Virus record (IMG/VR): IMGVR_UViG_3300045999_007667
Location: 1 to 38,579 of that record
DNA length: 38,579 bases
DNA from: a virus
Direction: 5' to 3' (one strand)
Part shown: in pieces, positions 35,747 to 38,579 of the stretch
Numbering within the stretch: position 1 is the first letter of the stretch
Layout: each line of letters begins with the position of its first letter
Made by a program: the position numbers and the translations under genes
The notes under the pieces: generated by a model
The model's database searches: none
The model's input: the letters and a program-made list of their open reading frames with translations, nothing else
What the model was told of the DNA's origin: nothing

Positions 35747-36184
35747 TCAGTACACCTCCTCGAAAGTCTCTACGTCGGTGATCCGCTGGTGAAACGTCAG
35801 CGCCACGGTGTCGTCTTTGGGGGTGATGGCGAACGTGCCGTAGGACCCTTCGTTGATTTCCCAACCGGGATGCTCTGCCCCGAGCAGGCTGTAGCACACT
35901 TCCTGAACCAGTTCGTCGAGCGTGTAGTTCCGGACGCTGCGGCGCGGCTCGCCCTCCGACCAGTCGGTGACTTGGTGCGGCGTGTCGTAGACTTCCTGCT
36001 TGCCATCGACGGCCGGCGTGTAGGTGATGCCCTCGACCCCGCCGCTGTCGCCGTACCCGTCGAATCGCACTTCGACCGACTCGACCTTCCGCTGGCGAAG
36101 TGCCGCAACCACAAGCGCCCGCGCTGTCTTGGCTTTCTTGGTCCGCTCATCGCGGTACTTCTTCATCTCACTCGCAAAGTCCAT
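35747..36184 (-). CDS. DUF6878-type phage protein (145 aa)
   Basis: VEVRFDGYGDSGGVEGI and later ELVQEVCYSLLGAEHPGWEI, GSYGTFAI and ITDVETFEEVY match a small protein family that I recall as DUF6878, of unknown function and common on mobile elements. The start at 36184 has AAGGAG upstream and a sigma-54-like site 33 bp ahead. It precedes the 35391 gene by 2 bp. Confidence 0.65.
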   Translation of the reverse strand: MDFASEMKKYRDERTKKAKTARALVVAALRQRKVESVEVRFDGYGDSGGVEGITYTPAVDGKQEVYDTPHQVTDWSEGEPRRSVRNYTLDELVQEVCYSLLGAEHPGWEINEGSYGTFAITPKDDTVALTFHQRITDVETFEEVY

Positions 36185-36210
36185 CGTCGTTCTCCTTGGG
36201 GTGTGAACCA

Positions 36211-36675
36211 CTACAGTGCAACTGCCGTGCCAACGGGCCAGACATATTCAAGGCTGTCCGGCTCGGTCCATCCGAATTGTGAGTAGTGCGCCGGAAGTTT
36301 CCGGAGCAGGTTGCTGCGGTGCGAGGCATGGAAGTCGTCGTCGCCCAGCCACGGCGGCGGCCCGTCGTCGCCATTCCTCAGAACGCTCCACGCCGCATCC
36401 GAAAACTGCGGGAGAAGTGTGTCCCTGTATCCACGCTGCCGCCACTCGCGGCAGATTTCCATGGCATACACGCACAGCGAGTATTCGTGCCCTTGCCACA
36501 TACGGGTGGCCGGGTGGCTGCGCCAACTGCTTGGCTTTTCATGTAGGGGTCCCCCGACCGGAACGCCGAGAGCCTGCAGGATCTGCTTGCACTCGACCCT
36601 TTGCTTGCCGAGCCGGCGGTAGTCCAGGCACTTGGCAGACTTCTGAAAACTGCTGTAGGGCAAAAAGGTTTGCAT
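36211..36675 (-). CDS. Pyrimidine dimer DNA glycosylase-family protein (154 aa)
   Basis: MQTFLPYSSFQKSAKCLDYR, then RLGKQRVECKQIL, SHPATRMWQGHEYSL and CREWRQRGYRDTLLP match the Pyr_excise/MSMEG_6728-like group, related to T4 endonuclease V, which removes UV-induced pyrimidine dimers. Gln2/Thr3 and the Arg-rich RRLGKQR helix stand where T4 EndoV has its catalytic N-terminus and Arg22. Family membership is likely, activity unproved. Confidence 0.6.
   Translation of the reverse strand: MQTFLPYSSFQKSAKCLDYRRLGKQRVECKQILQALGVPVGGPLHEKPSSWRSHPATRMWQGHEYSLCVYAMEICREWRQRGYRDTLLPQFSDAAWSVLRNGDDGPPPWLGDDDFHASHRSNLLRKLPAHYSQFGWTEPDSLEYVWPVGTAVAL
36217..36232 (-). promoter_or_regulatory. Sigma-54-like promoter d
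   Basis: On minus TGGCACGGCAGTTGCA, an exact match to TGGCACGNNNNTTGCA. It overlaps the last codons of the glycosylase-like gene; the ATG of the DUF6878-type gene is 33 bp downstream. Confidence 0.7.
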
Positions 36676-36680
36676 GGGTG

Positions 36681-36932
36681 TTAGTTTGCCTCCGGGTCAA
36701 CGGCGAGCCATTCCGCAACGGCCTTCCAATCGACTTCATAGAGCATTGCCCGTGCCACAAACTCTTTCGCCAGCGGCGGCGCGTTTTCCATGGTCGGGAT
36801 CATGGCCGCGCCGATGCTTGCCATGAGCGACCGCGCCGGATCGTCGCAGCGTTGTTCTAGAAACAGTCGCCGCAACTTTGCCCGGCCTGCTCCGGACAGC
36901 GACTTGATAACGTCGTTCGTGTAGCCGTTCAT
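36681..36932 (-). CDS. Small helical protein (83 aa)
   Basis: The start at 36932 has AGGAGG a few bases upstream. It contains KSLSGAGRAKLRRLFLEQRC and EVDWKAVAEWLAVD. No family is recognised. A weaker sigma-54-like sequence (TGGCACGGGCAATGCT, 36742-36757) lies in this gene, 68 bp before the glycosylase-like ATG. Confidence 0.5.
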   Translation of the reverse strand: MNGYTNDVIKSLSGAGRAKLRRLFLEQRCDDPARSLMASIGAAMIPTMENAPPLAKEFVARAMLYEVDWKAVAEWLAVDPEAN

Positions 36933-37132
36933 TCCTCTACCTCCTTGCTGCGAAATACGATCATGCCGAACCGACGACCGTCCCTTTCCATCGGGGATTC
37001 GGTCACAGACGCCACTTGTTCCGCCGGAATGAATGTCTCTTTCGCGTCGGCCTTCGGCTCGCTGCCGAGGATGGCCCAGACGCCTTCCGCGTCGTGTCTG
37101 CGGATCCATGCTGGCACCATGATGGTTGTCAT
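36929..37132 (-). CDS. Small hypothetical protein (67 aa)
   Basis: The start at 37132 overlaps the preceding gene end by 4 bp. The sequence begins MTTIMVPAWIRRHDAEGVWA and has FGMIVFRSKEVEE at the end, suggesting a small beta-strand protein. No family is recognised. It shares 4 bp with the next gene. Confidence 0.5.
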   Translation of the reverse strand: MTTIMVPAWIRRHDAEGVWAILGSEPKADAKETFIPAEQVASVTESPMERDGRRFGMIVFRSKEVEE

Positions 37133-37434
37133 GCAGCCCCCTCAGCCGCTGCTATGGCGGCGCTGGCCCGTTTTGCTGCAGCGACCATTTCAGGCGGCGG
37201 TTCGTCGGCCCATGCGATAGAGAGCGCGAGTTCCACGGAGGCGTCTTTTAGCGCCGCCAGCAACTCCGGAGCCGCTGCGATTAGCCTCGCATTTGCGATC
37301 GGCCGTGGGTCAGACCAGTTGTTTTCGTCCCCTGCCACTTCGGCCACCGGCTTCCAGCCAGAAGGACTATTGCTGCCAGCGAAAACGCAAAGACCTTGAT
37401 TGCTCCACGGGCCGGGTGTGTGTTCTGTTTTCAT
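37129..37434 (-). CDS. HTPGPW / ANARLIAAAPELL phage protein (101 aa)
   Basis: The start MKTEHTPGPWSNQGL and the central PIANARLIAAAPELLAALKD are the hallmark of a very common group of small phage proteins with no known function. A sigma-54-like site lies 49 bp upstream of the ATG. The C-terminus is Ala-rich. Confidence 0.75.
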   Translation of the reverse strand: MKTEHTPGPWSNQGLCVFAGSNSPSGWKPVAEVAGDENNWSDPRPIANARLIAAAPELLAALKDASVELALSIAWADEPPPEMVAAAKRASAAIAAAEGAA

Positions 37435-37468
37435 CGCTCGGGTCCTCTTGTGTTTGCGTCACTCGGGT

Positions 37469-37867
37469 CTATTCCTTGTCAGTGCAATCGCCGTGCCGCA
37501 GTTCGTCGAAAATACGCTCGGCGTTCTCCGCGTACCACTCGGCCACCTTCTCGTAGATGTAGTAATAGATGGCCGCCATGCCGTTGTTCTCGCGGGGATT
37601 TTCTCCCACGCCAGCGTTCTCATAGGCTTCTTGCAGCGCGCGCCCATGCAGAAACCAAGCGGCCTCTATCTGGCTGTCCCATATAGGAACGGAACCATCG
37701 ACGATCCCATGCACCGAGCCGTCATAATCCAAATCGTTTGACAGGCACGGCACAGAATCCGGCTCGTTGTCTTTGATGTAGTCGCGGAGAAGGTTGTTCA
37801 CTTCCTCCAGCGCCGTTTGGACGCAATAGGGCAGAACGTCTTCAACTTCAATCGTTCGCTTTGTCAT
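37469..37867 (-). CDS. Small acidic hypothetical protein (132 aa)
   Basis: The start at 37867 has AGGAGG upstream and a sigma-54-like site (37893-37908). The protein is acidic, with LEEVNNLLRDYIKDNEPD, a Tyr-rich helix (AIYYYIYEKVAEWYAENAER) and two Cys. No family is recognised. Its last codons contain sigma-54-like site c. Confidence 0.6.
   Translation of the reverse strand: MTKRTIEVEDVLPYCVQTALEEVNNLLRDYIKDNEPDSVPCLSNDLDYDGSVHGIVDGSVPIWDSQIEAAWFLHGRALQEAYENAGVGENPRENNGMAAIYYYIYEKVAEWYAENAERIFDELRHGDCTDKE
37483..37498 (-). promoter_or_regulatory. Sigma-54-like promoter c
   Basis: On minus CGGCACGGCGATTGCA, matching the consensus apart from the first T. It overlaps the last codons of the 37469 gene; the HTPGPW gene starts 49 bp downstream. 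Confidence 0.6.
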
Positions 37868-37888
37868 GACGGGGCCTCCTGTTTGTGA

Positions 37889-38065
37889 TTAGTGCAAGTC
37901 GTGTGCCAGGAACGACGGCATGGCCGGGGCTTCGTAGAGCGTTTGCCCAAGCGCCTGCTCTCTGGTTTCGTACCCGCTGGTGTGGCAATACTCGCCGTCC
38001 TCGCATCGCTCCAGCCGCACCCACGATCCGAGCGAATCGCTCCAGTAAGCAGTCGTGTTTTTCAT
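37889..38065 (-). CDS. Small hypothetical protein (58 aa)
   Basis: The start at 38065 has AGGAG 9 bp upstream and sigma-54-like site a at 38100-38115. The product begins MKNTTAYWSDSLGSWVRLER and has EYCHTSGYETREQALGQTLY. No family is recognised. It is the promoter-proximal gene of the whole minus run. Confidence 0.5.
   Translation of the reverse strand: MKNTTAYWSDSLGSWVRLERCEDGEYCHTSGYETREQALGQTLYEAPAMPSFLAHDLH
37893..37908 (-). promoter_or_regulatory. Sigma-54-like promoter b
   Basis: On minus TGGCACACGACTTGCA, with TGGCAC and TTGCA at consensus spacing. It overlaps the last codons of the 37889 gene. -12 lies about 27 bp before the ATG at 37867. Confidence 0.65.
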
Positions 38066-38099
38066 TTGCGCGTGTCTCCTGTTGACGAAAGTGAAATAG

Positions 38100-38115
38100 T
38101 GCAACTGCTGTGCCA
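38100..38115 (-). promoter_or_regulatory. Sigma-54-like promoter a
   Basis: On minus TGGCACAGCAGTTGCA, with TGGCAC and TTGCA at consensus spacing, 36 bp from -12 to the ATG at 38065. It is next to the 17-bp tandem repeats, which lie on its upstream side. Confidence 0.7.
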
Positions 38116-38116
38116 C

Positions 38117-38200
38117 ACGGGTCCTTATCACGGACGGGTCCTTATCACGGACGGGTCCTTATCACGGACGGGTCCTTATCACGGACGGGTCCTTATCACC
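38117..38200. repeat. Five tandem 17-bp repeats
   Basis: GGGTCCTTATCACGGAC recurs with a 17-bp period; GGGTCC begins at 38119, 38136, 38153, 38170 and 38187. Copies are identical apart from the edges. They lie 4 to about 85 bp upstream of sigma-54-like promoter a, so they could be enhancer-binding-protein sites. Repressor operators or replication iterons are alternatives. Confidence 0.85.
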
Positions 38201-38398
38201 CGCCCGGCGGCCCGGCCCGCCCGGCGGCCCCCCGGCCCGCCACCCCCTCGGACGGGGGGGCCTCCCCGCCGGATGGGGGGATCCGGCCGCCGCCGGCCCG
38301 AAGCCCGCCCCGTCGGGGAAGGATTCAAGCCGGCCGCGCTGGCGGCCGATTGAATAGGCTACCGGGCCGCACAATCGGCGGCCGGCCCTGCAGGAGCC
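38201..38398. other. GC-rich divergent intergenic region with inverted repeats
   Basis: The 200-bp stretch is almost pure G/C up to 38320, with runs of five to seven C or G that could form G-quadruplexes. GCCGATTG (38345-38352) and CAATCGGC (38372-38379) form an inverted repeat around an AT-containing stretch (AATAGGCTA). It separates minus and plus genes and may hold divergent control or origin functions. No ORF is convincing. Confidence 0.45.
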
Positions 38399-38403
38399 AT
38401 GCC

Positions 38404-38579
38404 ATGCCACGGGATCCGATCGCGCTCGCCGTCGCCGCCGCCGCGCTCGCCGCCGCGCTACGATCCCCGCCCCCGCCCCCGCCGTCGCCGTTCGTGGCCG
38501 GGCCGCCGGCGCCGTTCGTGGCCGGGCCGCCGGCGCCGTTCGTGGCCGGGCCGCCGGCGCCGTTCGTGGCCGGGCCGCC
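38404..38579 (+). CDS. 5' part of a proline-rich repeat protein with N-terminal hydrophobic helix
   Basis: The ATG at 38404 has AGGAG 8 bp upstream. The start MPRDPIALAVAAAALAAALR has a signal- or anchor-like helix, followed by a run of Pro and then repeats of the octapeptide PFVAGPPA, encoded by a 24-bp unit (CCGTTCGTGGCCGGGCCGCC plus GGCG). Four copies are seen and the frame runs off the edge. The protein may be an envelope-spanning or cell-wall protein; the DNA repeat could also be an assembly limit. Confidence 0.5.
   Translation, partial: MPRDPIALAVAAAALAAALRSPPPPPPSPFVAGPPAPFVAGPPAPFVAGPPAPFVAGP

Noticed and set aside
36742-36757. TGGCACGGGCAATGCT as a sixth sigma-54-like promoter
   Set aside because: The -12 element reads ATGC instead of TTGC and the distance to the next ATG is 68 bp, longer than for the other sites. 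Kept only as a remark.

Overview
The window looks like about 38.6 kb of a temperate tailed-phage or prophage genome with high G+C content. The direct evidence is a block of tail-type proteins, a tyrosine integrase beside an operator-like palindrome, a phage replication set, and dozens of tightly overlapping small genes. No terminase, portal or major capsid gene is present, so the virion module must continue beyond an edge. The host cannot be read directly. The CsrA homologue, the small secreted and Cys-rich proteins and the promoter style are compatible with a Planctomycetota host, but this is only an inference.

Layout. Positions 1-9997 (+) hold tail or virion-associated proteins, interrupted by a metallophosphoesterase, a dCMP deaminase-like protein and a dNMP kinase. 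The block ends with a LamG tail protein followed by a sulfotransferase-like enzyme. Positions 10008-11706 are the lysogeny-type switch: integrase and a small gene on minus, a two-helix-turn-helix regulator on plus, and an inverted repeat between them. Positions 11745-21641 (+) are replication and early genes: SNF2-type helicase, a coiled-coil protein, a prim-pol primase, a UvrD-type helicase, an ExoX-C-like protein, CsrA and a DNA methyltransferase.

Positions 22170-27718 are the most unusual part. About sixteen short + strand genes are each separated by a roughly 48-93 bp imperfect palindrome that looks like an integron attC site. Each gene unit begins with GTT plus a variable sequence and ends with the exact complement of its own start (for example GTTCTGTGG and CCACAGAAC, GTTATGCC and GGCATAAC, GTTAGGTGC and GCACCTAAC). 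The stems carry one or two extra bases on one arm, as attC stems do. In seven sites the hairpin loop contains a start codon, usually behind a Shine-Dalgarno sequence, and the reading frame runs through the presumed crossover point into the next unit. The site then supplies the N-terminus of the next protein. No IntI-type integrase is visible here, so this resembles a CALIN (attC cluster lacking an integrase) carried by a phage.

Positions 27870-33639 (+) hold a VRR-NUC nuclease, a FkbM methyltransferase, a glycosyltransferase, small regulators, a papain-like cysteine peptidase and an HNH endonuclease. Positions 33612-38065 (-) are a convergent run of small early-type genes. Four sites with the -24/-12 sigma-54 promoter consensus, and a fifth with one mismatch, lie just upstream of genes in that run. 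At its right end are five tandem 17-bp repeats, then an extremely GC-rich stretch and the start of a proline-rich repeat protein that runs off the window.

Reading together: a phage that builds its own nucleotide and replication machinery, may modify surface polysaccharide or virions (sulfotransferase, FkbM, glycosyltransferase), carries an exchangeable set of small early genes in an integron-like array, and places another set of small genes under sigma-54-type promoters. All functions are inferred from sequence reading alone.
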